The notes: generated from the letters alone by a model not told the origin. 64,000 nt of DNA from Streptomyces sp. NBC_00513 (GCF_041431415.1 NZ_CP107845.1:4526001-4590000); one strand, 5' to 3'; shown: positions 15,976-25,644, numbered from the stretch's first letter. A program made the numbers and translations.

Positions 15976-16923
15976 ATGGCGCGCGTGTTTCCCGAAGGCC
16001 GGCTGGTGTACGGGATGCAACTCCCGATCCAGTCGCAGAGCACCATCTACGCCGAGCCCTGGGAGGCGACGGCCGGCGCCGCCGAACTCGCCGCGGTGGC
16101 CCGGGCCGCCGACCGGGCCGGTTTCGGTTACGTGGCCACCTGCGACCACGTGGCCATCCCGCGCGCGATGGCCGGGCCCATGAGCACCGTCTGGTACGAC
16201 CCGGTGGCCACCCTGTCCTTCCTCGCGGGGATCACCGAACACGTCCGGTTGCTGAGCCACGTCGCGATCGTCGGCCTGCGGCATCCGTTGATCACCGCAA
16301 AGCAGTACGCCACGCTCGACCACCTCTGCGGCGGCCGGCTGATCCTCGGGGTCGGCGCGGGGCACGTGCGGGAGGAGTTCGAGGCCCTCGGCGTCGACTT
16401 CGAGCGGCGCGGGGCCGTGCTCGACGAGACGCTGGACGCGTTGCGGGTGGCGCTCGGGCCGGAGGAGTACCCGGAGTTCGAGGGCGGGTCGTTCTCGTTC
16501 CGGGACCTGGGCCAGTTGCCCCGGCCCACGCAGACCCGCATCCCCTTCTGGGTCGGCGGCTCCTCGCCCGCCGCCGTGCGCCGCGCGGCGGTGCGCGGTG
16601 ACGGCTGGCTCCCGCAGGGGGATCCGCGCGACCGGCTTCCGGAGCGGATCGCCCGGATCAGGGAGCTGCGCGAGGCGGCGGGGGTCACCCGCCCCATCGA
16701 GATCGGTGCCATCACCGAGCCCCTGTACGTGGGCGAGCCCGGCTGGGACACCGGCCGGCGGGCCCTCACCGGAAAGGCCGAGGCGCTCGCGGAGTCCCTG
16801 CGGGAGTACCGGGCGCTGGGCGTGGACCAGATCCAGGTCCGGTTCCGCAATCGGGACGTCGCCGAACTGACCGACCAGATCGCCGCCTTCGGGGCCGAGG
16901 TGGCCCCCCTCCTCAACGACTAG
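15976..16923 (+). CDS. LLM-class F420-dependent oxidoreductase
   Basis: The 315-residue enzyme is a luciferase-like TIM barrel. YATLDHLCGGRLILGVGAG is the hallmark segment of the actinobacterial F420-dependent subgroup (TIGR03619-like), and WVGGSSPAAVRRA is the phosphate-binding part. It probably carries out hydride transfer with reduced F420; the substrate is unknown. I chose the ATG at 15976 because AGGTGGGG precedes it; a GTG at 15964 is in frame. The SDR gene follows after 16 bases, so the two are likely co-transcribed under the operator at 15894. Confidence 0.82.
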   Translation: MARVFPEGRLVYGMQLPIQSQSTIYAEPWEATAGAAELAAVARAADRAGFGYVATCDHVAIPRAMAGPMSTVWYDPVATLSFLAGITEHVRLLSHVAIVGLRHPLITAKQYATLDHLCGGRLILGVGAGHVREEFEALGVDFERRGAVLDETLDALRVALGPEEYPEFEGGSFSFRDLGQLPRPTQTRIPFWVGGSSPAAVRRAAVRGDGWLPQGDPRDRLPERIARIRELREAAGVTRPIEIGAITEPLYVGEPGWDTGRRALTGKAEALAESLREYRALGVDQIQVRFRNRDVAELTDQIAAFGAEVAPLLND

Positions 16924-16939
16924 GGCAGGAGTACCCGCC

Positions 16940-17725
16940 ATGGGCAAGTTGGACGGACGCGTCGTCGTCATCACCGGTGCGGCGCGCGGTCAGGGCGAGC
17001 AGGAGGCCCGGCTCTTCGCGGCGGAGGGCGCCAAGGTGCTCCTGGGCGACGTGTTGGACGAGCAGGGCGCCGCGGTCGCCAAGGAGATCGGCGAGGACCG
17101 GGCCCGGTACGTACGGATGGACGTGAGCCGCGAGGAGGACTGGGCCGCCGCCGTCGAGGCGGCGAAGGAGGCCTTCGGCCGGATCGACGGGCTGGTCAAC
17201 AACGCGGGCATCCTGCGCTTCAACGAGCTGACCGCGACCCCGCTGGAGGAGTTCCAGCAGGTGATCCGGGTCAACCAGGTCGGCGCGTTCCTCGGCATCA
17301 AGGCCGTCGCGCCCGAGATCGCGGCGGCCGGCGGGGGCACGATCGTCAACACCTCCTCGTACACCGGTCTGACGGGCATGGCGTACGTCGGCGCGTACGC
17401 GGCGACCAAGGCCGCGATCCTGGGTCTGACCAGGGTGGCGGCGCTGGAACTGGCGGGAAGGAACATCCGGGTCAACGCCATGTGCCCGGGCGCCGTGGAC
17501 ACGCCGATGGCCAACCCGGCGCTGCTGGACCCGGCGGGGGTGAGCGACGAGGCCAGGGACGCGATGGCCGAGTTGTACAAGCGGGTCGTGCCGATGGGGC
17601 GGGTCGGCCGGCCGGACGAGATCGCGCGCCTGGCGCTCTTCCTGACCGGCGAGGACTCCTCGTACATCACCGGGCAGCCGTTCGTCATCGACGGGGGCTG
17701 GATGGCCGGCGTGAGCATCCTCTGA
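16940..17725 (+). CDS. Short-chain dehydrogenase/reductase
   Basis: The 261-residue classical SDR has cofactor motif GAARGQGEQEA (about 13-23), NNAG near 89, catalytic Ser in NTSSYTG, and Y-x3-K as YAATK near 155. Asp38 after the second strand (LLGDV) favours NAD+. Such enzymes oxidise secondary alcohols, including steroid-like substrates. It follows the LLM gene by 16 bases. A near-perfect operator begins eight bases after the stop, marking the next unit. Confidence 0.88.
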   Translation: MGKLDGRVVVITGAARGQGEQEARLFAAEGAKVLLGDVLDEQGAAVAKEIGEDRARYVRMDVSREEDWAAAVEAAKEAFGRIDGLVNNAGILRFNELTATPLEEFQQVIRVNQVGAFLGIKAVAPEIAAAGGGTIVNTSSYTGLTGMAYVGAYAATKAAILGLTRVAALELAGRNIRVNAMCPGAVDTPMANPALLDPAGVSDEARDAMAELYKRVVPMGRVGRPDEIARLALFLTGEDSSYITGQPFVIDGGWMAGVSIL

Positions 17726-17732
17726 CCGGCAT

Positions 17733-17747
17733 CTGATGGGGCGTCAG
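17733..17747. promoter_or_regulatory. Operator copy 3a (imperfect): CTGATG-GGG-CGTCAG
   Basis: This matches the palindrome in 11 of 12 arm positions. It lies just upstream of TTGACG (17751-17756), a good -35, so with copy 3b downstream it brackets the promoter of the next LLM gene. Confidence 0.55.
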
Positions 17748-17793
17748 GTATTGACGCTCCCGCCCCGGCGGTGGAACAGTCGGGACATCGAAT

Positions 17794-17808
17794 CTGACGC
17801 AACGTCAG
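17794..17808. promoter_or_regulatory. Operator copy 3b: CTGACG-CAA-CGTCAG
   Basis: This perfect palindrome extends to TCTGACG-CAA-CGTCAGA (17793-17809). It lies 23 bases before the TTG start of the LLM gene and probably just downstream of the transcription start, where a repressor would block elongation. Confidence 0.72.
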
Positions 17809-17831
17809 AAATCAAAGGACGGTGAACCCCC

Positions 17832-18959
17832 TTGGAATTCGGGCTCTTCGTGCAGGGATACGTGCCTGAGGCGCGGTCCAAGGTCGACCCCGAGGCGGAG
17901 CACAAGGCGCTGATCGAGGAGACCGAGTACGTCATCCAGGCCGACAAGTCCGGCTTCAAGTACGCCTGGGCCTCCGAGCACCACTTCCTGGAGGAGTACT
18001 CGCACCTCTCCGCGAACGAGGTGTTCCTCGGCTATCTCGCCCACGCCACCGAGCGCATCCACCTCGGCTCCGGCATCTTCAACCCGCTGGCCCCCGTGAA
18101 CCACCCGGTCAAGGTCGCGGAGAAGGTCGCCATGCTCGACCACCTCTCCAAGGGGCGCTTCGAGTTCGGCACCGGCCGCGGCGCCGGCAGCCACGAGATC
18201 CTCGGCTTCCTCCCGGGCATCGAGGACATGAACGGCACCAAGGAGATCTGGGAGGAGACCATCGCGGAGTTCCCCAAGATGTTCCTCCAGGAGGAGTACG
18301 AGGGGTTCAGCGGCAAGCACTGGTCGCTGCCGCCGCGGAAGATCTTCCCCAAGCCGTACGGCAAGGCCCACCCGGCCATGTGGTACGCCGCGGGATCCCC
18401 CACCTCGTACGCCATGGCCGCCAAGAAGGGCCTCGGCGTCCTCGGCTTCAGCGTCCAGAAGGTCTCCGACATGGAGTGGGTGCTGGAGCAGTACAAGACG
18501 GCCATCCAGGAGGCGAAGGCCATCGGCGCCTTCGTCAACGACAACGTCATGGTCACCTCGACCGCGATCTGCGCCGAGACCCACGACAAGGCCGTCGAGA
18601 TCGCCGTCAACGCCAACATGAACCGCTTCCAGTCGCTGGTCTTCCGCTACCACGACACCTTCCCGCGGCCCGAGGCGATCCCGCAGTGGCCCGAGACGCT
18701 CCCCGAGTACAACGCGGAGATCATCGAGCTGCTGATCGCCGAGGAACTGCTGATCTGCGGAGACCCGTCCGAGGTGCTCCGGCAGTGCAAGCGCTGGGAG
18801 CAGGCGGGCGCCGACCAACTGTCCTTCGGCCTGCCGACCGGGGTGTCCTACGAGGACACCATGACCACCGTGAAACTCATCGGGGAGCACGTCATCCCGA
18901 AGATCGACACGGACCCGGTACACCGCACCACCCGCTTCCGTGAGGCCTCCGGGTCCTGA
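17832..18959 (+). CDS. LLM-class flavin-dependent oxidoreductase
   Basis: The 375-residue protein resembles bacterial-luciferase/alkanal monooxygenase-like enzymes: SEHHFLEEYSHLSANEVFLGYLA lies at the position of the luciferase EHH motif (about 56-58), and AMLDHLSKGRFEFGTGRG is the second hallmark. It lacks the F420-subgroup signature seen in the 15976 protein, so FMN is the more likely cofactor. The start is an uncommon TTG at 17832, preceded by AAAGGACGG. Two operators bracket the inferred promoter. It may act with the deacylase and aldehyde dehydrogenase downstream. Confidence 0.82.
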   Translation: MEFGLFVQGYVPEARSKVDPEAEHKALIEETEYVIQADKSGFKYAWASEHHFLEEYSHLSANEVFLGYLAHATERIHLGSGIFNPLAPVNHPVKVAEKVAMLDHLSKGRFEFGTGRGAGSHEILGFLPGIEDMNGTKEIWEETIAEFPKMFLQEEYEGFSGKHWSLPPRKIFPKPYGKAHPAMWYAAGSPTSYAMAAKKGLGVLGFSVQKVSDMEWVLEQYKTAIQEAKAIGAFVNDNVMVTSTAICAETHDKAVEIAVNANMNRFQSLVFRYHDTFPRPEAIPQWPETLPEYNAEIIELLIAEELLICGDPSEVLRQCKRWEQAGADQLSFGLPTGVSYEDTMTTVKLIGEHVIPKIDTDPVHRTTRFREASGS

Positions 18960-19111
18960 ACGGACACCCGACCCGGGCGGCGTCTTCCCGGACCGCCGCC
19001 CCGGAAAACGGGCTTCGGGGGCCGTGCGGTCCCGGGGGCCCGCGCGGAACCGGCCGGGGGACGCACGGGCCGCGGCCGACCCCTGCGCCCTCCGGCCGCC
19101 CCGGCCGATCC

Positions 19112-19221
19112 AGCCCCGCCGGCGTTCGAGGCGCGGGTCCGGGCGGAGCCCGGTGCCCGGCGGAACCGGGGTCACCTGGGGCTCCGCCCCAGACCCCGCG
19201 CCTCAAACGCCGGCGAGGCTG
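19112..19221. repeat. Large inverted repeat, common Streptomyces intergenic type
   Basis: Left arm 19112-19152 and right arm 19177-19221 are about 85% complementary. Both carry GCCGGCGTTYGAGGCGCGGG and a CGGAGCCC end. Many Streptomyces genomes have this 'GCCGGCGTTTGAGGCGCGGGG' element between genes. A third partial arm (GGCCGGCGAGGCTGAA) starts at 19240. It fills much of the 347-base gap 18960-19306 and probably serves as a terminator for the LLM gene. Confidence 0.75.
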
Positions 19222-19306
19222 AAATGGCCCGACCCACCCGGCCGGCGAGGCTGAACCGCCCCCCGTAAGACCGCGTCAGCGAACCCGTCAGGGACGAAGG
19301 GACGTC

Positions 19307-21046
19307 ATGCTCGACCACCTGATCAAGGGAGCCACCGTCGTGGACGGGACCGGCGCCCCCGCGTTCATCGCCGACGTCGGGACGAGGGACGGCCGGATCG
19401 CCGTCATCGCCCCGCCGGGAACCGTCACCGAGGAGGCCCGGACCGGCGAGGATGCCACCGGGCTCGTCCTGACCCCCGGGTTCATCGACCCGCACACGCA
19501 CTACGACGCCCAATTGTTCTGGGACCCGTACGCCACGCCTTCCATGAACCACGGCGTCACCACCGTGGCCGGCGGCAACTGTGGTTTCACGCTCGCCCCG
19601 CTCCATCCCGACCGGCCCGAGGACGCCGACTACACCCGGCGCATGATGAGCAAGGTCGAGGGGATGGCCCTCAAGGCCCTCGAGGAGGGCGTCGACTGGA
19701 CCTGGTCCTCGTTCGGCGAGTACCTCGACGCCCTGGAGGGCCGGATAGCCGTCAACGCCGGTTTCATGGTGGGGCATTGCGCGCTGCGCCGGTACGTGAT
19801 GGGCGAGGACGCCGTCGGCGGACAGCCCACGCCGGAGCAGATGCATCAGATGCTCGACTTGTTCCACGACGCGATGAACGCCGGTGCCTGGGGCCTGTCC
19901 ACCACTCAGTCCTCCACGCATTCCGACGGCGCCGGCTCCCCGGTGGCCTCCCGTCACGCGAAGCCGGAGGAGCTGCTCGCGCTCTCCCGCGCGGTCTCCG
20001 AACACGAGGGCACCCAGCTCGAAGCGATCGTCGCGGGCTGCCTCGACCAGTTCTCCGACGAGGAGATCGACCTGTTCGTCGAGATGAGTGCCGCCGCCGG
20101 CCGGCCCCTGAACTGGAACGTCCTCACCGTCGACGCGTCCGTCCCCGAGCGCGTCCCGCGCCAGCTGATCCCCAGCGAGCGGGCCCGCAAGGCCGGCGGC
20201 CGGATCGTCGCGCTCACCATGCCGATCCTGACCCCCATGAACATGTCGCTCGGCACGTTCTGCGCGCTGAACCTCATCCCCGGCTGGGGCGAGGTCCTCG
20301 GCCTGCCCGTCCCCGAGCGGATCGCGAGGCTGCGCGACACCGACGTGCGCGCCGAGATGCTGCGCCGCGCGGACAGCAGGGAGGCCGGTGTCTTCCGGCG
20401 GCTCGCCGACTTCGGGCGCTACGTCATCGGCGACACGTACAGCGAGGAGAACGAGGGCCTCTCGGGCCGGGTCGTCGGCGACATCGCCGCCGAACGGGGC
20501 CAGGACGCCTTCCACTGTCTGGTGGAGATCTGCGCCAACGACGACCTGCGCACCGTCCTGTGGCCGATGCCCACCGACAACGACCCGGCGAGCTGGGCCC
20601 TGCGCCAGGAGACCTGGCAGCACGAGGACGTCATGTTGGGCGGCTCCGACGCGGGCGCCCACCTGGACCGGATGTGCGGCGCCCCGTACACGACCCGCTT
20701 CCTCGGGGACTGTCTGCGCGGACGCCGGCTCCTGCCGCTGGAACAGGCCGTACGGATGCTCACCGACGACCCGGCCCGGCTGTTCGGGCTGCGCGAACGC
20801 GGCCGGATCACCGAGGGGTTCCACGCGGACCTGGTTCTCTTCGACCCGGAGCGGATCGAGGCCGGGCCGGCGACGCTCGTGCACGATCTGCCCGGGGACA
20901 GTCCGCGGTTGGACGCGCGGGCGATCGGGATCGTGTCCGTGCGCGTCAACGGCGTGGAGACGATCCGCGACGACGAGGTGACCGGCGCGATCCCCGGCAT
21001 CGTGCTGCGCTCCGGCCGCGACACGAGGACGGTGAGCACCCGATGA
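19307..21046 (+). CDS. N-acyl-D-amino-acid deacylase / D-aminoacylase-like amidohydrolase
   Basis: This 579-residue enzyme has the N-terminal beta segment and metal motif FIDPHTHYD (about 63-71), a GNCGF motif (about 91) and a C-terminal return to the beta domain (ADLVLFDPERI), the layout of D-aminoacylases. The family hydrolyses N-acyl-D-amino acids or related amides with one or two Zn2+. Several actinobacterial paralogues act on other amides, so the substrate is open. ATG 19307 follows GGGACGAAGGG. It is coupled to the aldehyde dehydrogenase by an ATGA overlap. Two direct half-sites CGTCAG lie at 19274 and 19286. Confidence 0.82.
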   Translation: MLDHLIKGATVVDGTGAPAFIADVGTRDGRIAVIAPPGTVTEEARTGEDATGLVLTPGFIDPHTHYDAQLFWDPYATPSMNHGVTTVAGGNCGFTLAPLHPDRPEDADYTRRMMSKVEGMALKALEEGVDWTWSSFGEYLDALEGRIAVNAGFMVGHCALRRYVMGEDAVGGQPTPEQMHQMLDLFHDAMNAGAWGLSTTQSSTHSDGAGSPVASRHAKPEELLALSRAVSEHEGTQLEAIVAGCLDQFSDEEIDLFVEMSAAAGRPLNWNVLTVDASVPERVPRQLIPSERARKAGGRIVALTMPILTPMNMSLGTFCALNLIPGWGEVLGLPVPERIARLRDTDVRAEMLRRADSREAGVFRRLADFGRYVIGDTYSEENEGLSGRVVGDIAAERGQDAFHCLVEICANDDLRTVLWPMPTDNDPASWALRQETWQHEDVMLGGSDAGAHLDRMCGAPYTTRFLGDCLRGRRLLPLEQAVRMLTDDPARLFGLRERGRITEGFHADLVLFDPERIEAGPATLVHDLPGDSPRLDARAIGIVSVRVNGVETIRDDEVTGAIPGIVLRSGRDTRTVSTR

Positions 21047-22515
21047 CCTCCGTCGGACCGCAGCGGCTGTACATCGGAGGCGAGTGGGTCGAACCGGCCG
21101 CCGGTCACTACGAGGTGGTCAACCCGGCCGACGAGTCCGTCGTCGGACTCGCCCCGGAGGCCACCCGCGGCCAGGTCGAGGAGGCGGCGCGCGCGGCGGC
21201 GGAGGCCTTCGAGGGCTGGTCGCGGACGACGCCCGAGGCGCGGGCCTCGATCCTCGACCGGGCCGCCGACGTCATGCGGCGCGAGTACGAGCCGTGGGCG
21301 GAGCTGGCCCGCGCCGAGACGGGCGCGCCCACCGGCATCGCGCGCGGCATGCAGGTCGGCGTGGGCGTGGCCCGCTTCCGGCGGTACGCGAAGGGCGCAC
21401 TGGAGCCGGTGGAACGCGGTCTGCCGCCGCAGGTCACCGACGCCGGCCCGATGGGGAGGGCGGGCATCCTGGGCGCGCTGGAGGTGCGCCAGCCGGTCGG
21501 TGTGGTCACCTGCGTCACCTCGTACAACAACCCGTGGGCGAACCCGGCGGGCAAGGTGGCCCCGGCGCTCGCCATGGGCAACACGGTCGTGGTCAAACCG
21601 GCCCCGCAGGACCCGTTGTCGGTGTTCCGGATGGCCGAGGCCCTGCACGAGGCCGGGGTCCCGGCGGGCGTGGTGAACGTGGTGTGCGGCACCTCGGTCG
21701 AGGTCGGCGAGGCGGCCGTCGACTCGCGCCACGTCGACATGGTGTCCTTCACCGGTTCCACGGCCGTCGGGCAGCGCATCGCGGAGGTGTGCGGCCGGAC
21801 GATGAAGCGGCAGTTGATGGAACTGGGTGGCAAGGGCGCGGCGATCGTGCTGGAGGACGCCGACCTCGACGCGGCCGTGGCGGGCATCGGCACCACCTTC
21901 TCCTTCTACTCCGGTCAGATCTGCACCGCCCCGACCCGGGTGATCGTCCACCGGTCGGTGTACGAGCCGCTGGTGGAGAAGCTGACCGGCTACCTGGCGT
22001 TCATGAAGGTCGGCGACCCGGGCGAGCGCGGCACCGTGGTCGGCCCGGTGATCTCGGCGGCGCACCGCGACCGCGTGGAGTCGTACGTCGAGCTGGGGAG
22101 GAAGGAGGGCGCGCGGATCGCGTACGGCGGCGAACGCCCGGTCGTCGGGGCGGGCCGCGGCTTCTACGTCGCGCCGACCCTCCTGGTGGACTGCACCCAC
22201 GACATGCGGGTGGTCCGGGAGGAGATCTTCGGGCCGGTCGTGGTCGTCGTGCCCTTCGACGGCGGCGAGGACGAGGCCGTGGCCCTGGCCAACGACAGCG
22301 ACTTCGGGCTGCTCTCCTACGTGTGGTCCGGGGACTCGGCGCGGGCCTTCCGGATCGCGCGGCGGCTGCGCGCCGGCGGCGTCGGCATCAACACCATCGG
22401 CCGGAACATGGAGGCCCCGTTCGGCGGCTTCAAACGGTCGGGGGTGGGCCGGGACGTCGGCTCGTACGCCCTGCACGCCTACAGCGAGATCCAGTCGATC
22501 GTCTGGCCGGGCTGA
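21043..22515 (+). CDS. Aldehyde dehydrogenase family protein
   Basis: The 490-residue enzyme shows the family residues: the Asn of TSYNNPWAN (near 166), the NAD-binding FTGSTAVGQ, general base Glu in MELGGKG (near 264), nucleophile Cys in SGQICTAP (near 298) and EEIFGPVV (near 395). It oxidises an aldehyde to the acid with NAD(P)+. Its ATG overlaps the deacylase stop, so both work in one pathway, possibly on the product made by the LLM and SDR enzymes upstream. Confidence 0.9.
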   Translation: MTSVGPQRLYIGGEWVEPAAGHYEVVNPADESVVGLAPEATRGQVEEAARAAAEAFEGWSRTTPEARASILDRAADVMRREYEPWAELARAETGAPTGIARGMQVGVGVARFRRYAKGALEPVERGLPPQVTDAGPMGRAGILGALEVRQPVGVVTCVTSYNNPWANPAGKVAPALAMGNTVVVKPAPQDPLSVFRMAEALHEAGVPAGVVNVVCGTSVEVGEAAVDSRHVDMVSFTGSTAVGQRIAEVCGRTMKRQLMELGGKGAAIVLEDADLDAAVAGIGTTFSFYSGQICTAPTRVIVHRSVYEPLVEKLTGYLAFMKVGDPGERGTVVGPVISAAHRDRVESYVELGRKEGARIAYGGERPVVGAGRGFYVAPTLLVDCTHDMRVVREEIFGPVVVVVPFDGGEDEAVALANDSDFGLLSYVWSGDSARAFRIARRLRAGGVGINTIGRNMEAPFGGFKRSGVGRDVGSYALHAYSEIQSIVWPG

Positions 22516-22537
22516 GGCACGGGCCCGAGCCGCCGGT

Positions 22538-22570
22538 CGGGTTCACCGCTCGGGTTCACCGCTCGGGTTC
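22538..22570. repeat. Short 13-bp tandem repeat at a gene end
   Basis: CGGGTTCACCGCT occurs twice in a row (22538-22550, 22551-22563) and a third partial copy (CGGGTTCA) includes the stop codon of the AlkC-like gene. It lies in the gap between convergent genes. Confidence 0.6.
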
Positions 22571-23657
22571 AGGGGACGTCCAGCGAGAACGCGGCCTCGC
22601 CGCGGACCCGGCCGTTGACCTGGAGCTGCACCAGGTGCTCCCCGGGGTGGTAGCGGCGGGTGGTGATCGGCTTGAAGGAGTGCCGCTTCGTCCCGGTGAG
22701 GGTCTCGCCGGGGGCGAGGCGGCGGGTGGTGAGCTTGAAGACCTTGGGGGTGCGGGTCCCGTTGGCCTTGACGTGGTGGATCACGTAGTCGACGACCAGC
22801 TCGGCGGGCAGTTCGCCGGTGTGGGTGAGCGCGTACGAGAAGACGAGGTGCTCGCCGACGACGACGCGCGGGGTGCCCACCAGCGGCCCGTCGACGGTGA
22901 CCGGGACGTCGGGGGAGTGGCCCAACAGGGTCAGCGTCTCGGGGTGGCCGGCCTTGATCAGGGTGCGCAGGCCGTGCCGGACGACGCGATCCGTCGTGGT
23001 GTCGGCGTCGGCGCGCCACTTCGCGGCGATCTCCACGGCGAGCCCGGGGTGGTCCCGGCTGATGTCGTTGAGGTGGTTGGACACGGAACGGCGTACGTAC
23101 TCGGACGGGTCGCGGTGGAGGGCGTCGAGCACGGGCACGGCGGGCCGCGGGTCGGCGATGAAGGCGGGCAGCCGGGACGCCCACGGCAGCCGGGGCCGGG
23201 TGCCCTCGCTCGCGAGGCGTCTGACGTGCGGATCCGGGTCGGCGGTCCAGTCGCGGATCACCGTCAGGGCGCGGTCGGGATCGGCTCGCAGGAAGGGGCG
23301 TACGGCGGATTCGGCGGTCAGCCGGGGGGTGAGGTCGCGCAGCAGCGCGAGCCCCGGTTCGAACGCGGTCAGCCCGCGGACGGCGATGGCCTCGTTGACG
23401 GGGAAGGTCATCCAGCCGGCGAAGGCGGGGTCCTCCATCGCGGTGCGCAGTACGGCCTCGAAGGCGGGCCAGTCCTCGGGCAGGTCGGCGAGGACGGCGT
23501 CGCGGACGGCGGCGACGCGTGCGCTGAAGCCGAGTCCGTCGAGGGATGCGGCGCGGGCGGTGAGGGCTCGGGAGCGGGGTGTGCGGGCCGCGCGGGCCAG
23601 CAGACCGGCCAGGTTACTGACGGTATCCGCGCTGAGGAGCTCGTCGGCTGTGGGCAT
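22569..23657 (-). CDS. AlkC-like DNA alkylation repair glycosylase
   Basis: The 362-residue protein has an N-terminal HEAT-repeat solenoid (about 1-245) and a C-terminal beta domain (about 250-362) with KVFKLTTRRLAPGE and TTRRYHPGEHLVQLQVNG. The HEAT-plus-Ig-like layout is the mark of AlkC, a glycosylase that excises N3-methyl bases without flipping them; AlkD has only HEAT repeats. The start at 23657 gives the typical N-terminus; a 38-codon extension is open but not conserved in character. It stands alone. Confidence 0.72.
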   Translation of the reverse strand: MPTADELLSADTVSNLAGLLARAARTPRSRALTARAASLDGLGFSARVAAVRDAVLADLPEDWPAFEAVLRTAMEDPAFAGWMTFPVNEAIAVRGLTAFEPGLALLRDLTPRLTAESAVRPFLRADPDRALTVIRDWTADPDPHVRRLASEGTRPRLPWASRLPAFIADPRPAVPVLDALHRDPSEYVRRSVSNHLNDISRDHPGLAVEIAAKWRADADTTTDRVVRHGLRTLIKAGHPETLTLLGHSPDVPVTVDGPLVGTPRVVVGEHLVFSYALTHTGELPAELVVDYVIHHVKANGTRTPKVFKLTTRRLAPGETLTGTKRHSFKPITTRRYHPGEHLVQLQVNGRVRGEAAFSLDVP

Positions 23658-23928
23658 GGGGCCAGTCTGGCGGACGGCGCCCCGGTATTGGGGGCCCGAA
23701 AATTTGCGCGGGAAAGTTTTGAAAGGGGCAAAACGGGCAAGGCTGCGGTTTCCGCATTCCGGAAGGTCCACCCCCGTGCCTTCCGAAACGTGAATAGATG
23801 CCTGAGTGAACCTTGTATTGCCAGAGTGTGAACTGTCTCGGCCTCAAGATTCCAAGGAATTTAGCCCCGCGCGGTAACGGACCTTGGTCCTCCGGATGAG
23901 GAAACCGCAGCATCTAACGTCCCTACCC

Positions 23929-25488
23929 ATGACACAGCTGGACGTTCGGCCTCGGGTCGGAGACACGGTAAGCGGCGTCGCCGAGGGCGACGTTCGTGGC
24001 AAGGGCCTCGGAAAAGGGTCCGTCGGACTGGTGGGAAGCGCCGTCATCGGCATCTCCACCGTCGCCCCCGTCTACTGCCTGACCTCGACCCTCGGCTCCA
24101 CCGCCGGGGAAGTCGGCGTCCAGATGCCGGCGGTGTTCCTGGCCGGCTTCCTCCCGATGCTCCTGGTCGCCTTCGCGTACCGCGAGCTGAACAAGGCCAT
24201 GCCGGACTGCGGCACCTCGTTCACCTGGACCGTGAAGGCCTTCGGCCCGCGGATCGGCTGGATGTGCGGCTGGGGCCTGGTGATCGCCACGATCATCGTC
24301 CTGTCCAACCTGGCCGGCGTCGCCACCTCCTACTTCTGGCTGCTGGCCGGCGAGATCACGAACAACCCGTCGATCTCCGCCCTGGACGACAACAAACTCG
24401 TCCACATCGCCACCTGCCTCACCCTCATCGCCGCCGCGACCGCCATCAGCTACCGCGGCATGACGGCCACCAAGGGCGTCCAGTACGCGCTGGTCGGCCT
24501 CCAGCTCGCCGTCCTCGCCATCTTCGTCGCCATGGCCTTCCAGAAGGCGTCCGCCGGCTCCTTCGACACCGGCCTCGACTTCTCCTGGCAGTGGATGAAC
24601 CCCTTCGCGGTCGAGTCCATGGCCGCCTTCACCGCCGGACTCTCGCTCTCGATCTTCATGTACTGGGGCTGGGACGCCTGTCTCGCCACCAACGAGGAGA
24701 CCACCGGCTCCGCCAAGACCCCCGGCCGCGCCTCGCTCATCGCGATGATCGTCCTCGTCGGCTCGTACCTGGCCACCGGCATCGCCGCCCAGATGGCCGT
24801 CGGCTCCGGCACCTCCGGCCTCGGCCTCGGCAACCCGGACACCTCCGACAACGTCTTCGCCGCCCTCGCCGGCCCCGTCATGGGCCCGATGCTCGGCATC
24901 CTGCTCTTCGTAGCCGTCCTGGCCTCCGCCACCGCGTCCCTCCAGACCACCTTCATCCCGGTGGCACGCACGGTCCTCGCGATGTCCACGTACGAGGCGC
25001 TGCCGCCCTCCTACGCCAAGGTCCACCCCCGGTTCAAGACCCCCGGCCGCGCCACCGTCATGGCGGGCGTCGCCACCGGCGTCTTCTACACCGTGATGAC
25101 GCTCGTCAGCGAGAACGTCCTGACCGACACGATCTTCGCGCTCGGCCTGATGATCTGCTTCTACTACTCGCTGACGGCCTTCGCCTGCGCCTGGTACTTC
25201 CGCAAGGAACTGCGGCACTCGGCCCGCGACCTCTTCTTCAAGGGCGTCTTCCCGGTCCTCGGCGGCCTGCTCCTCGCCACCGTCTTCCTCAAGACCCTCA
25301 TCGACATGTGGAACCCGTCCTACGGCTCCGGCTCCACGGTCCTCGGCGTCGGAAGCGTGTTCATCATCGGCGTCGGCCTGCTGGCCCTCGGCCTGGTCGT
25401 CATGTTCGTCACCGAACGCCGCAGCCCCGCCTTCTTCCGCGGCCAGGTCCTCACGAAGTCCACGCCGGCCCTGGTGGTCGAGGACTGA
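23929..25488 (+). CDS. APC-family amino acid/amine permease
   Basis: The 519-residue protein has about 12 to 14 hydrophobic helices. The glycine-rich first helix GLVGSAVIGISTVAP (about 33-48) and the MYWGWDACLATNEET segment in helix 6 are typical of amino acid/polyamine/organocation transporters. ATG 23929 gives the standard cytoplasmic N-terminus. It is followed by a strong terminator, so it is a single-gene unit. The substrate cannot be read from sequence. The 270-base region upstream is A+T-richer than its surroundings. Confidence 0.85.
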   Translation: MTQLDVRPRVGDTVSGVAEGDVRGKGLGKGSVGLVGSAVIGISTVAPVYCLTSTLGSTAGEVGVQMPAVFLAGFLPMLLVAFAYRELNKAMPDCGTSFTWTVKAFGPRIGWMCGWGLVIATIIVLSNLAGVATSYFWLLAGEITNNPSISALDDNKLVHIATCLTLIAAATAISYRGMTATKGVQYALVGLQLAVLAIFVAMAFQKASAGSFDTGLDFSWQWMNPFAVESMAAFTAGLSLSIFMYWGWDACLATNEETTGSAKTPGRASLIAMIVLVGSYLATGIAAQMAVGSGTSGLGLGNPDTSDNVFAALAGPVMGPMLGILLFVAVLASATASLQTTFIPVARTVLAMSTYEALPPSYAKVHPRFKTPGRATVMAGVATGVFYTVMTLVSENVLTDTIFALGLMICFYYSLTAFACAWYFRKELRHSARDLFFKGVFPVLGGLLLATVFLKTLIDMWNPSYGSGSTVLGVGSVFIIGVGLLALGLVVMFVTERRSPAFFRGQVLTKSTPALVVED

Positions 25489-25539
25489 CCCCGGCGGGCC
25501 CCGCGGCCCGCCCCCGCCACGCCGCCGTGTCATCCCCCG

Positions 25540-25572
25540 GGGCCCCGGATCGTTCCCCACGATCCGGGGCCC
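25540..25572. terminator. Stem-loop after the APC permease
   Basis: GGGCCCCGGATCG (25540-25552) pairs perfectly with CGATCCGGGGCCC (25560-25572) around a seven-base loop, 52 bases past the permease stop. Confidence 0.8.
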
Positions 25573-25644
25573 TCGGCGTCGGCCGGCCCGCCGGAAGCGG
25601 CGAGCCGGCTGTGACCCCGGCCGAGCGGCGTCGTTGTTCCGGCC

